A stretch of 16,121 nucleotides of DNA from the NCBI GenBank assembly GCA_900756725.1, contig CAAELJ010000033.1, forward strand, positions 1-16,121, written 5' to 3'. The stretch is from an uncultured Collinsella sp. (GTDB lineage Bacteria; Actinomycetota; Coriobacteriia; Coriobacteriales; Coriobacteriaceae). Shown here piece after piece: positions 1-9,557 of this stretch. Under the pieces are notes generated by a model. The model worked only from the letters and a program-made list of their open reading frames with translations. It ran no database searches and was not told where the DNA came from. Each line of letters begins with the position of its first letter. Position 1 is the stretch's first letter. Position numbers and translations under genes: made by a program.

Positions 1-208
1 CTGTAACAACTAGGGATGGAAATTGGGCCTAGGTGTTACAGATCAAGACAGGAAGAAATGGTCCTATGGAATATCTCGATCTGTAACAGCTGACCGCCAA
101 AACCGGTCCTTCGTGTTACAGATTGAGACATTCGGAACCGTCTCTCAAAAACATCTCAATCTGTAACAGTTAGTCGTCGAAATTGGGTCTTCCTGTTACA
201 GATCGAGA
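1..208. repeat. Palindromic repeat array, cluster 1 (3 units, left one cut by window edge)
   Basis: Three units occupy 1-49 (left arm truncated), 73-129 and 153-208. Each unit has a 16-bp left arm close to GTCTCAATCTGTAACA, about 25 bp of variable interior, and the complementary right arm TGTTACAGATTGAGAC. The CTGTAAC cores start at 1, 81 and 161, an exact 80-bp period. The 23-bp segments between units differ from each other. The array probably continues beyond the left edge. It ends about 185 bp before the gltB start codon, so it could lie upstream of or within the gltB promoter region. The function is unknown; the same family recurs at three other places in the window. Confidence 0.9.
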
Positions 209-392
209 TGTTTGAAGCGGCGAGCTTACAGGCCGAACTTGGGGCCTATGTTGTCGCCCTTGAGGCCGGTGGTGTCCACTCGCAGGGCGCGCGTTACGCG
301 ATTGTTTCGAAACGGGCGGGAAACACAACGGGCCGGCGATGCTCCTAGTATGCCTATTCAACTGACTGTCTAATATCTAGGGGAGGATCGCG
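209..392. other. Upstream region of gltB
   Basis: This stretch lies between the first repeat array and gltB. I see no tRNA, no recognisable glutamine riboswitch and no convincing paired -35/-10 hexamers. A short reading frame of 46 codons (208-348, ATG to TAG) begins in the last repeat unit but has no ribosome binding site, so I do not call it a gene. The only clear signal is the purine-rich ribosome binding site AGGGGAGGA at about 379-387, placed correctly for the gltB ATG at 393. Confidence 0.4.
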
Positions 393-3300
393 ATGCAGGC
401 AGATTCCGCTCAGCAGCAGGGCCTTTATCGCCCCGAATTCGACCACGACGCATGTGGCATCGGCGCGCTTGCCGATATCAACGGTGAGCGCCATCACCAG
501 ATTCTGGACGATGCGCTGTCCATTCTGGTCAACTTGGAGCACCGCGGCGGCACGGGACTCGAGAAGAACACTGGCGACGGCGCTGGCATCCTGTTCCAGG
601 TTCCGCATCACTTTTTCCGTAAAGAGGCTCAAAAGTGCGGCCAGATTCTGCCGGCAGAGGGCGACTATGGCGTGGCCATGCTGTTCTTTCCGCAGGACGA
701 CAAGGGCGTAGAGGATGCCCGCCGCGTGTTTGAGGAGGGCTGCGCCGAGGCCGACGTGCCGCTGCTCTTTTGGCGCGAGGTGCCGGTCGACCCGCACGAC
801 CTGGGCGAGACGGCCCGCGCCTGCATGCCCACTATCCTGCAGGCCTTCCTGGGCCGTCCGGACGACACGCCCGCCGGCGATGCCTTCGAGCGCCGCCTGT
901 ACGTGTGCCGCCGCACCATCGAAAAGAAGGCCGACGCCGAGTTTGCCCTGCGCGACAAGATCTTCTACGTGTGCTCCATGAGCTCGCGCACCATCGTGTA
1001 CAAGGGCATGCTGGTCGCCACGCAGATGCGCCGCTTCTTCATCGACCTCAACGACGCCGCCGTCAAGACGGCCGTGGCGCTCGTCCACTCGCGCTACTCC
1101 ACCAACACCACGCCCAGCTGGGAGCGCGCGCACCCCAACCGCTTTATCATCCACAACGGCGAGATCAATACCCTCAAGGGCAACGTCAACTGGATCCGCG
1201 CCCGCGAGCCCAACCTGTACAGCCCCGTGCTGCAGCATGATCTTGAGCGCGTGATGCCCATCATCAACCGCGAGGGTTCCGACTCCGCGATTCTGGACAA
1301 CGTGCTCGAGTTTTTGGTTATGAACGGTCGCCCGCTTACGCGTGCCGCGTCCATGTTGTTGCCCGAGCCGTGGGACCATAACGACAGCCTGAGTGAGGAG
1401 CGCCGCGCCTACGACGCTTACCAGTCCATGCTCATGGAGCCGTGGGACGGCCCTGCCGCCATCGCCTTTACCGACGGCCGTACCCTGGGTGCTGCTCTCG
1501 ACCGCAACGGCCTGCGTCCCGCCCGCTACTATGTGACGCGCGACGGTCGCTTTATGCTGGCAAGCGAGGTGGGCACCATCGAGGTGCGCCCCGAGAACAT
1601 TCTGACGAGCGGTTGCCTGGGACCGGGCCAGATGCTCGAGGTTGACTTTGCCCGCGGCCGCGTGATCTACAACGATGAGCTGCGCGCCCGCTATGCCAAG
1701 GAAAAGCCCTACCGTGATTGGATTGCCGAGGAGACGCTGACCGTTGACGCGCTCGATGAGCCCGTTGCGACAATGCCCGCCGAGGACGCCGAGGTGCCCG
1801 CCGCCGTGCGTATGGCCAAGCTCGGCTACCACTGGGATGACGTTGACGAGGTCGTGCGTCCCATGGCCCGGCAGGGCAAGGCGCCGCTCGCCTCGATGGG
1901 CATCGATGCGCCGCTGGCCTGCCTGTCCAAGAAGACGCGTTCGTTCTTTGACTATTTCTATCAGCTGTTCGCCCAGGTCACGAATCCGCCGATCGATGCC
2001 CTGCGCGAGCACATGGTGACTTCGACCACGCTCTATCTGGGCAACCACGGCAACCTGCTCGAGGATTCCCGCACGGCCTGCCAGCTGGTGCGCTTGGAGC
2101 GCCCGTTGCTCAACGAGGAAGAGTTTGACCGCATCTGCGCCATCGACCGCGTGGGCTTTAAGACTCGCCGCTTCCGTGCCGTCTACCGCCGCGACGCCGG
2201 CGAGGGCGCACTGCAGGCTGCGCTCAAGCAGCTTGCCGAGGACGTTGAGGCTGCGGTCCGCGACGGCGTGAACATCGTGGTGTTGAGCGATCGTGCCGCT
2301 GCGGGCGAGGTGCCCGTGCCGTCGCTGCTCGCTGTGGGCTGCGTGCACAACCACCTGATCCGCGCCGGCGTGCGTACCTTTGCCGACATCGTGGTGGAGT
2401 GCGGCGACGCCGTGTCCCCGCATGACTTTGCGGCACTGGTGGGCTACTCTGCGAGTGGCATCTATCCGTACAACGCACATGCGTGCGTCCGAGATCTGGC
2501 TGCACGCGGCGACCTGGACGTGACGGCCGAGCAGGGCATCGCCAACTACAACAAGGCTGCGACGGCGGGCATCGTCTCCATCATGTCCAAGATGGGCATC
2601 TCCACGGTGCAGAGCTACCACTCTGCGCAGATCTTCGAGGCCGTGGGCTTTACGCCGGAGTTCGTCAACGCGTACTTTGCCGGCACGGTGAGCCGTGTAG
2701 GCGGTATGGGTGTCGAGGACGTTGAGCGCGAGCAAAATGAGCGCTACGACGCTGCGCTCGCTATCCTTAAGAGTCCGGCTCCCGATCAGCTGCCCACACT
2801 GGGCCTGACCAAGTGGCGCCCGCTCGGCGGCGAGGATCACCTGATCGATCCGCAGACCGTCTACTTGCTGCAGACCGCCTGCCGTGAGGACAGCTACGAC
2901 ACCTTTAAGGAGTACAGCGCCCGCCTGCACCGCACCGGCCGTGCCGTGCGCCTGCGCGACTTGCTCGACTTTGATGCCAGTGGCCGCACGCCGGTTTCGC
3001 TCGACGAGGTGGAGCCCGCGCTCAACATCGTCCGCCGCTTTAACACCGGCGCCATGTCGTACGGCTCCATCAGCAAAGAGGCGCACGAGTGCATGGCTAT
3101 CGCCATGAACCGCCTGCATGGCCGTTCCAACTCGGGCGAGGGCGGCGAGGATCCGCGTCGCGAGACCCCGCTGGCCAACGGCGACTCCAAGAACTCAGCG
3201 ATCAAGCAGGTGGCAAGCGCGCGCTTTGGCGTGACGAGCCGCTACCTGTGCAGCGCCTTCGAGATTCAGATCAAGATGGCCCAGGGCGCCAAGCCCGGCG

Positions 3301-5081
3301 AGGGCGGCCACCTGCCCGGCAAGAAGGTCTATCCCTGGATCGCCGAGGTCCGTCAGTCCACGCCCGGCATCGGCCTGATCTCGCCTCCGCCGCACCACGA
3401 CATCTACTCAATCGAGGACCTGGCAGAGCTGATCTTCGACCTTAAGAACGCCAACCCCGGTGCGCGCGTGTCGGTCAAGCTGGTCAGCGAGGCCGGCGTC
3501 GGCACCATCGCCACCGGTGTGGCCAAGGGTGCTGCCGACAAGATCTTGATCAGCGGCCACAATGGCGGCTCGGGTGCCGCTGCACGTGATTCCATTTGGC
3601 ACGCCGGCCTGCCGCTGGAGCTTGGCCTTGCCGAGGCCCAGCAGACACTGCTGCAAAACGGCCTGCGCTCACGCGTGGTGCTCGAGGCCGACGGCAAGCT
3701 CATGGACGGCACCGATGTCGCCGTCGCCTGCCTGTTGGGCGCCGAGGAGTTTGGTTTTGCGACCATGCCGCTCATCTCCATGGGTTGCCTCATGCAGCGC
3801 GACTGCCAGCAGGACACCTGCCCGGCCGGCATCGCTACACAAAACTGCCGTCTGCGTCGCGGCTTCCGCGGCAAGCCCGAGCACGTTGAGCACTTTATGC
3901 TCTTTGTTGCCGAGCAGCTGCGCGAGGTCATGGCGGGCCTGGGCTTCCGCACCGTCGACGAGATGGTCGGCCATCCCGAGTGCTTGCGTCAGATCGAGGT
4001 CCCGGGCAACCGCAAGGCCAACCTGCTCGATCTGTCGCCCGTGCTGGCGAGCGCGACCTGCGAGTTCGGTGCCCATATCCCGGGTGCCGACGGTCGCCAC
4101 TTCCTGCCGCAGATGGCCGCGGACAGCGAGCTCGACAAGACGCTCGACTCCACGTTGTTTGTGCCCTATACGGCCGATGCCCGTACGCACCTGCGTCCGA
4201 TTCGCTTCCGCGCCGATATCGCCAACGTCAACCGTTGCGTGGGCACCATCCTGGGAAACGCGGTGACCAAGGCGCATCCCGAGGGTCTGCCCGCCGGCTC
4301 CATCACCATCGATTGCGATGGCTCGGCCGGTCAGAGCTTTGGCGCCTTCCTGCCGCGTGGCATTACGCTCAACGTGTGCGGCGACGCCAACGACTACTTT
4401 GGCAAGGGCCTTTCGGGCGGCGAGGTGTCGGTGCGCCCCAACCCGCATGCGACCTACAAGTTCGACGAGAACATCATCGTGGGCAACGTTGCGTTCTTTG
4501 GCGCCACGAGCGGCCGCGGCTTCATTAACGGCCTGGCCGGCCAGCGTTTTGCCGTGCGCAACTCCGGTGCCACCGTGGTGGTCGAGGGTTGCGGCAACCA
4601 TGGCTGCGAGTACATGACGGGCGGTCTGGCGCTCATCCTGGGCGAGGTCGGGCAGAACTTCGCTGCCGGTATGACGGGTGGCGTGGCCTATGTCTTTGAC
4701 CAGTACGGCACGCTTGATGCCCGTGTGAACCACGAGAGCGTTGAGCTCAAGGCCCCGACGGCCGACGAGCTGGTGCAGATTCGTGCACTCATCCAGGAGC
4801 ACGTGGATGCGACGCAGAGCCCGCGCGGCATTAAGCTGCTCTACAGCTTTGAGACGATGAGCAAGCACTTTGTGAAGGTCATTCCGACTGAGTACGAACG
4901 CGTGCTGGCGATTGTCGCTGCGGCCGAGGCCGTGGGCAAGACGCATGCGCAGGCTGAGGAGCTGGCGTTTGACATTGTGACCGGTCGCGCGAGCGCCGCG
5001 GATGTCGCTCGCTTTGATGTCGCGGGCGGTGCTGCGTCCGTGGCTGCCGGCTCTGTTGCTTCGACCAAGAAGGAGGCGTAA
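393..5081 (+). CDS. gltB: Glutamate synthase [NADPH] large (alpha) subunit
   Basis: The 1562-residue protein catalyses glutamine-dependent reductive amination of 2-oxoglutarate to two glutamates in the cytoplasm, acting with GltD. The length is normal for the family. After a 20-residue propeptide comes the N-terminal nucleophile Cys21 (ACGIG), which opens the class II glutamine amidotransferase domain (about 21-430; HSRYSTNT near 230). The central domain lies at about 480-770. The FMN-binding synthase domain lies at about 830-1210, with RRFNTGAMSYGSIS near 880 and GHNGGSGA near 1055. The 3Fe-4S cluster cysteines are C1132, C1138 and C1143. The C-terminal GXGXG beta-helix domain is at about 1260-1480. 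The ATG at 393 is chosen because AGGGGAGGA precedes it and it leaves a propeptide of plausible length. The last codons contain AAGGAGG, which is the gltD ribosome binding site, so the two genes are probably translationally coupled. Confidence 0.97.
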   Translation: MQADSAQQQGLYRPEFDHDACGIGALADINGERHHQILDDALSILVNLEHRGGTGLEKNTGDGAGILFQVPHHFFRKEAQKCGQILPAEGDYGVAMLFFPQDDKGVEDARRVFEEGCAEADVPLLFWREVPVDPHDLGETARACMPTILQAFLGRPDDTPAGDAFERRLYVCRRTIEKKADAEFALRDKIFYVCSMSSRTIVYKGMLVATQMRRFFIDLNDAAVKTAVALVHSRYSTNTTPSWERAHPNRFIIHNGEINTLKGNVNWIRAREPNLYSPVLQHDLERVMPIINREGSDSAILDNVLEFLVMNGRPLTRAASMLLPEPWDHNDSLSEERRAYDAYQSMLMEPWDGPAAIAFTDGRTLGAALDRNGLRPARYYVTRDGRFMLASEVGTIEVRPENILTSGCLGPGQMLEVDFARGRVIYNDELRARYAKEKPYRDWIAEETLTVDALDEPVATMPAEDAEVPAAVRMAKLGYHWDDVDEVVRPMARQGKAPLASMGIDAPLACLSKKTRSFFDYFYQLFAQVTNPPIDALREHMVTSTTLYLGNHGNLLEDSRTACQLVRLERPLLNEEEFDRICAIDRVGFKTRRFRAVYRRDAGEGALQAALKQLAEDVEAAVRDGVNIVVLSDRAAAGEVPVPSLLAVGCVHNHLIRAGVRTFADIVVECGDAVSPHDFAALVGYSASGIYPYNAHACVRDLAARGDLDVTAEQGIANYNKAATAGIVSIMSKMGISTVQSYHSAQIFEAVGFTPEFVNAYFAGTVSRVGGMGVEDVEREQNERYDAALAILKSPAPDQLPTLGLTKWRPLGGEDHLIDPQTVYLLQTACREDSYDTFKEYSARLHRTGRAVRLRDLLDFDASGRTPVSLDEVEPALNIVRRFNTGAMSYGSISKEAHECMAIAMNRLHGRSNSGEGGEDPRRETPLANGDSKNSAIKQVASARFGVTSRYLCSAFEIQIKMAQGAKPGEGGHLPGKKVYPWIAEVRQSTPGIGLISPPPHHDIYSIEDLAELIFDLKNANPGARVSVKLVSEAGVGTIATGVAKGAADKILISGHNGGSGAAARDSIWHAGLPLELGLAEAQQTLLQNGLRSRVVLEADGKLMDGTDVAVACLLGAEEFGFATMPLISMGCLMQRDCQQDTCPAGIATQNCRLRRGFRGKPEHVEHFMLFVAEQLREVMAGLGFRTVDEMVGHPECLRQIEVPGNRKANLLDLSPVLASATCEFGAHIPGADGRHFLPQMAADSELDKTLDSTLFVPYTADARTHLRPIRFRADIANVNRCVGTILGNAVTKAHPEGLPAGSITIDCDGSAGQSFGAFLPRGITLNVCGDANDYFGKGLSGGEVSVRPNPHATYKFDENIIVGNVAFFGATSGRGFINGLAGQRFAVRNSGATVVVEGCGNHGCEYMTGGLALILGEVGQNFAAGMTGGVAYVFDQYGTLDARVNHESVELKAPTADELVQIRALIQEHVDATQSPRGIKLLYSFETMSKHFVKVIPTEYERVLAIVAAAEAVGKTHAQAEELAFDIVTGRASAADVARFDVAGGAASVAAGSVASTKKEA

Positions 5082-5086
5082 GTGCC

Positions 5087-6568
<1,482 letters not shown>

Positions 6569-6577
6569 GGTAGTCAT

Positions 6578-6619
6578 TCAAGAGCGTCCCCAACGACTAG
6601 TCATTGGGGACGCTCTTGA
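6578..6619 (+). terminator. Perfect 16-bp hairpin after gltD
   Basis: The left arm TCAAGAGCGTCCCCAA (6578-6593) and the right arm TTGGGGACGCTCTTGA (6604-6619) are exact complements around a 10-nt loop. The hairpin starts 10 bp after the gltD stop and is the likely end of the gltBD transcript. No T-run follows the stem, so it may be a 3'-end stabiliser, or a dispersed palindrome, rather than a canonical intrinsic terminator. It shares the octamer GTCCCCAA with the element at 11565-11647. Confidence 0.65.
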
Positions 6620-6740
6620 TGTCTGACTGCTCATTTGCTGACGTGCGGGCTCGCGGCGCCTTGCTGTTTTCGTGATGGCTGCGGCTGGCAGCTCAAAATC
6701 TCTGTTTATTTGTCTATGTTTAACTGGGCTTTTGCTTCGG

Positions 6741-6786
6741 TATAACGTATCGGTCAAGCGTTCCGTCAAGTATTCGGTCAGCATCT
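6741..6786 (+). promoter_or_regulatory. Possible -10 box with three 12-bp direct repeats
   Basis: A -10-like TATAAC lies at 6741-6746, with only a weak -35 candidate upstream. Three imperfect 12-bp direct repeats follow immediately: CGGTCAAGCGTT (6751-6762), CCGTCAAGTATT (6763-6774) and CGGTCAGCATCT (6775-6786). They sit about 100 bp before the 235-residue gene and could be a regulator site near the transcription start. This is inference from position. The rest of 6620-6882 shows nothing else I can assign, except the small inverted repeat CTCAAATTGAG next to the ribosome binding site. Confidence 0.3.
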
Positions 6787-6882
6787 GGTTTGCAGCCTGA
6801 TGCCCATTTCACCCGCGCTGGTGGCGACCACCGGCTCTCCTCGTAAGCTCAAATTGAGGTTCATCAGTTTGAGGAGGATGCC

Positions 6883-7590
6883 ATGGCTGATCATGTTTTG
6901 GACCTGGGACGTCTGGCCGAGGCTGTCGGTAACGATATTGCTGGCATGGCCCAGTTTTGGATGCTGCGCAAGTTTCAGTTTTTGGAGTCGGCGCGCACAC
7001 AGTTCGAAGTGATAGTCGATCCATGGCTCAGCTATTGCGAGGAGCCCTCGCAAAATGAAATCACGGCCTACAACATGGCGTTTACCGATTGGCTGCTGTT
7101 TGAGCGCCCCTATTACCATGGCAAGACGCTGTTGGAGCTGTATGTTGACGAGCCGCCGGCGTCGCTTTCGCCTGCTTCGCTCAGGCGGCTCGAACAGGTG
7201 CGCGACGCGCACTATTTCTCGCGCTTTGGCATTTTGGACAAGGACCCTGCGACTGGTATGGTCGCGCTGCGTGACACGCGCACCGACCGTCGTTTTGATA
7301 TCTACGACCCACATATCGTGCAAAAAGAGCACTGGCGCGATGGTGCGATTGCGGTGCGCATCGCGTGCGTTGACGATGTTTGGCTGACGGCGGGACAGCT
7401 CTACCTCTACGACATTGCGCGCCTGAGCGATACGGCGGTCGACGGGCCTGGCGCGGTGCATCCCGAGGACCTAGAGGACGGTTTCGACACCTCGTGTATC
7501 AGCTTCTTTTTGAGGTTGGTCCGCGACATCATGGGTGCCCAGGGGCGCTACGTAAAGTCCCTCAACATCTACGAACAGGAATGGGAGTAG
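6883..7590 (+). CDS. Uncharacterised 235-residue protein
   Basis: The start at 6883 is supported by a strong ribosome binding site GAGGAGG (6871-6877), 5 nt upstream. The product is soluble and acidic, with no signal peptide or membrane segment. Aromatic-rich stretches such as FTDWLLFERPYYHGKTLLE (about residues 66-84) resemble a conserved block I recall from uncharacterised actinobacterial proteins that often carry a C-terminal SEC-C zinc motif. No SEC-C cysteines are present here, so the resemblance is weak. The gene stands alone, between the gltBD hairpin and the second palindrome array, which begins 37 bp after its stop. Its codon use looks like that of a native gene. I assign no function. 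Confidence 0.8.
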   Translation: MADHVLDLGRLAEAVGNDIAGMAQFWMLRKFQFLESARTQFEVIVDPWLSYCEEPSQNEITAYNMAFTDWLLFERPYYHGKTLLELYVDEPPASLSPASLRRLEQVRDAHYFSRFGILDKDPATGMVALRDTRTDRRFDIYDPHIVQKEHWRDGAIAVRIACVDDVWLTAGQLYLYDIARLSDTAVDGPGAVHPEDLEDGFDTSCISFFLRLVRDIMGAQGRYVKSLNIYEQEWE

Positions 7591-7626
7591 GGGATGGGCA
7601 GCCGCAGCGCCGCCGCCCGTCTATTA

Positions 7627-8005
7627 GTCTCGGTCTGTAACGTTTAGGGACAAAAAACCGGTCTTCCTGTTACAGATCGAGACGAATGCTTGGGCGCCGC
7701 TGATTTGTCTAAATCTGTAACGTTTGGGAGCCTGGAGAACGTCTAACTGTTACAAATCGAGACGTTTGGAACCTGGCTGGGGGAAAGTCTCAATCTGTAA
7801 CATCTACAGGCCAAAATTCGACCTAACTGTTACAGATTGAGACAAAGGTTGGACGCGGTACCGAAAGATCTTGATCTGTAACATCTAGCGGCCAAAAACC
7901 GGTCTTTCTGTTACAGATCGAGACAAAGAGGTGCAATGCTGCGCGAACGTCTCGATCTGTAACGTTTGGCGGCTGCTTGTGTCCGTAACTGTTACAGATC
8001 AAGAC
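7627..8005. repeat. Palindromic repeat array, cluster 2 (5 units)
   Basis: Units lie at 7627-7683, 7707-7763, 7787-7843, 7867-7924 and 7949-8005, with start-to-start spacing of 80, 80, 80 and 82 bp. Arms follow GTCTCRATCTGTAAC and its complement. The best-conserved interior contains GGCCAAAAACCGGTCT (7891-7906). Spacers are about 23 bp and vary: the one at 7764-7786 begins GTTTGGAACC and the one at 7844-7866 begins AAAGGTTGGACGC. The array fills the gap between the 235-residue gene and the nuclease-like gene, ending 26 bp before that gene's likely ATG. The fifth unit overlaps the longest possible reading frame of that gene (TTG at 7966). Confidence 0.92.
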
Positions 8006-8031
8006 ATTTGTCGGCGGCGGCAACAGCGGCG

Positions 8032-9102
8032 ATGGCCCATTTCTCCGATGTGGTGGTGATAGAAGTGTCTAATACCGTTCTTAAACACAAGCATGCAACA
8101 CGTAACACCTTGGCGCGGAATAGGATGCTTGCCGAGCTCACGGAGGCGGCTGAACAAGGCGTGCTGCTTGTGACGCACGACAATGCCGAGCTCATGTGGC
8201 TGCGGCGCCATGTGGGAACCGATGATATTGCGGAGCCCGAGCCGTATCTGTTCTGCTTTCAACATGATTGGGTTGTACTGACGCCGCCGGAGCGAGCGAG
8301 GTGGACCATCAAGGGGCTTGCCGAGTTTCATCCCGATTGGGCGTTTTGGGGGTATGACGCCGCGCTGATATGGGGTCTGGAGGTGCCGAATGATCTGCTC
8401 GGGTCGCGTTACTTGGTCAAGACGGGTTGTTCGGTGGCGTTGAGTACGGGATGTAGGCTGCTGCGTCCGCAGACGGCGGGTGCGCTTGAACAAGTCGATG
8501 GCGTGCGGGTGACGCCGTTTTGGCGCACGGTGGAGGATTGTCTGCTGCGTGCGCCGTTTTCGTATGGTCTGGCGATCGCCGATTCTGCATTGCGGGCGAA
8601 GGGCATGTCACGCGACGACCTCTGCGAACGGCTCCAGGCCGATTGCGAGGGCAGGCGCGGGTATCGCAGAGCGCAGGTGATTGCGTCGCATGCGGACGGG
8701 CTGTCCGAAAACGGTGGCGAGTCTCGGTTCCGAGCGTTCTTTATTGCATACGGCTTTCCGGTGCCAGAGTTGCAGGTGGAGTTTCATGATCCGCTCGACC
8801 CGAATCAGGTGTTTCGGGTCGATTATTTCTGGAGGCTCGAGGACGGGACATGTGTCATCGGCGAGCTCGACGGAAAGGGGAAGTATACCTTGCAGAACGA
8901 CGAGGGTCGGGAGTGGGTCGACCCGTTCGTGGCAGAACGTCAGCGGGAGTCCCATCTGACAATGCTCGGACACAAGGTGCTTCGGTTCACGTTTGATGAG
9001 CTCAAGAATCCGGGAAAGCTGGTTGAAAAGATGAGGCTAGCAGGTATTCCGCAGCGAGCCGATTTGGCTGAGGAATGGAAGCGTCAGTGGTATGGGCACT
9101 GA
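8032..9102 (+). CDS. AbiEi/DUF559-like protein with PD-(D/E)XK nuclease-type C-terminus
   Basis: This 356-residue protein has the layout of actinobacterial proteins annotated as AbiEi-type with a C-terminal DUF559 (Vsr-like) domain. The N-terminal part (about 25-120) keeps the spacing of an antitoxin-like DNA-binding module, including ALIWGLEV where the family usually has an Ala-rich LHGLP-type segment. A middle helical part follows (WRTVEDCLLR, IADSALRAKG). The C-terminal nuclease fold shows E230 in an ESRFR helix, D264 (FRVDYFW), and E278, D280 and K282 (GELDGKGKY), then AERQRESHLTMLGHKVLRFT. These residues fit a PD-(D/E)XK active site, so it may be catalytic. The frame is open back to TTG 7966, but that start lies inside a repeat unit; ATG 8032 is preferred. 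Neither has a clear ribosome binding site. By eye the gene is less GC-rich than gltB. Palindrome arrays flank it closely on both sides. No partner toxin gene is adjacent. Confidence 0.72.
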   Translation: MAHFSDVVVIEVSNTVLKHKHATRNTLARNRMLAELTEAAEQGVLLVTHDNAELMWLRRHVGTDDIAEPEPYLFCFQHDWVVLTPPERARWTIKGLAEFHPDWAFWGYDAALIWGLEVPNDLLGSRYLVKTGCSVALSTGCRLLRPQTAGALEQVDGVRVTPFWRTVEDCLLRAPFSYGLAIADSALRAKGMSRDDLCERLQADCEGRRGYRRAQVIASHADGLSENGGESRFRAFFIAYGFPVPELQVEFHDPLDPNQVFRVDYFWRLEDGTCVIGELDGKGKYTLQNDEGREWVDPFVAERQRESHLTMLGHKVLRFTFDELKNPGKLVEKMRLAGIPQRADLAEEWKRQWYGH

Positions 9103-9110
9103 AGCGGACC

Positions 9111-9406
9111 GTCTCAATCTGTAACAACAGGGGACCGTTTGGCCTTCTAACTGTTACAGATCAAGACGGAAGGTTGGCGGCTGATGAAAGATCTCAATCT
9201 GTAACATCTAGAGGCCGAAAACCTGTCTACTTGTTACAGATTTAGACGTTTGACGACGGGGCTGGGAATATCTCGATCTGTAACATCTGATGGCCAAAAA
9301 TCGGTCTATCTGTTACAGATTGAGACAAAGGTTGGACGCACGACTGAAAATCTCGATCTGTAACATCTGGCGGCTCAAAACCGAGCTTACTGTTATAGAT
9401 CAAGAC
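9111..9406. repeat. Palindromic repeat array, cluster 3 (4 units)
   Basis: Units lie at 9111-9167, 9191-9247, 9270-9326 and 9350-9406 (spacing 80, 79, 80 bp). The first begins 8 bp after the nuclease-like gene stop. Its interior, containing GACCGTTTGGCC, reads as the reverse complement of the usual GGCCAAAA-type interior, so that unit appears inverted. Spacers at 9248-9269 (GTTTGACGAC start) and 9327-9349 (AAAGGTTGGACGC start) match the order of spacers in cluster 2. The last unit has one arm mismatch (GTTATAG). Confidence 0.92.
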
Positions 9407-9557
9407 GTTTTGCTGGAACGACCGAAGCATCGCTGCACTGGTCTGCTCATCCTCACGCCCTTCTCTTCCCTCCGTTAACCGATATGTCCGCAGTAACCCT
9501 GTTGGGCTGGGTGATAATGGACAAATGTTCAAGTTAATTGTGAGGGAGGAACTCGAT

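Noticed and set aside
208..348. Small 46-codon gene before gltB
   Set aside because: The frame is open, but there is no ribosome binding site, it starts inside a repeat unit, and open frames of this length are expected in high-GC sequence.
209..392. Glutamine riboswitch upstream of gltB
   Set aside because: I could not find the conserved core of the known glutamine-binding RNAs in this region.
354..3119. Long minus-strand frame opposite gltB
   Set aside because: Its translation is low complexity (rich in His, Ala, Gly and Arg) with no domains. It is the usual antisense shadow of a high-GC gene. Similar shadows lie opposite gltD, copA and the amidohydrolase.
7627..8005. CRISPR array
   Set aside because: Repeat and spacer are regularly spaced, but the repeated part is a long palindrome with variable interior, the spacers resemble one another between arrays, and no cas genes are near.
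7966..8031. TTG start giving a 22-residue longer nuclease-like protein
   Set aside because: The extra residues are encoded by the palindrome unit itself and do not resemble the family. ATG 8032 is the simpler start, although neither has a good ribosome binding site.
9111..9167. Intrinsic terminator for the nuclease-like gene
   Set aside because: The stem is strong and close to the stop, but it is a member of the palindrome family and has no T-run; termination there is possible but not supported.
9525..9557. Earlier ATG for the amidohydrolase
   Set aside because: The ribosome binding site AGGGAGGA lies downstream of this ATG and is correctly spaced for 9558.
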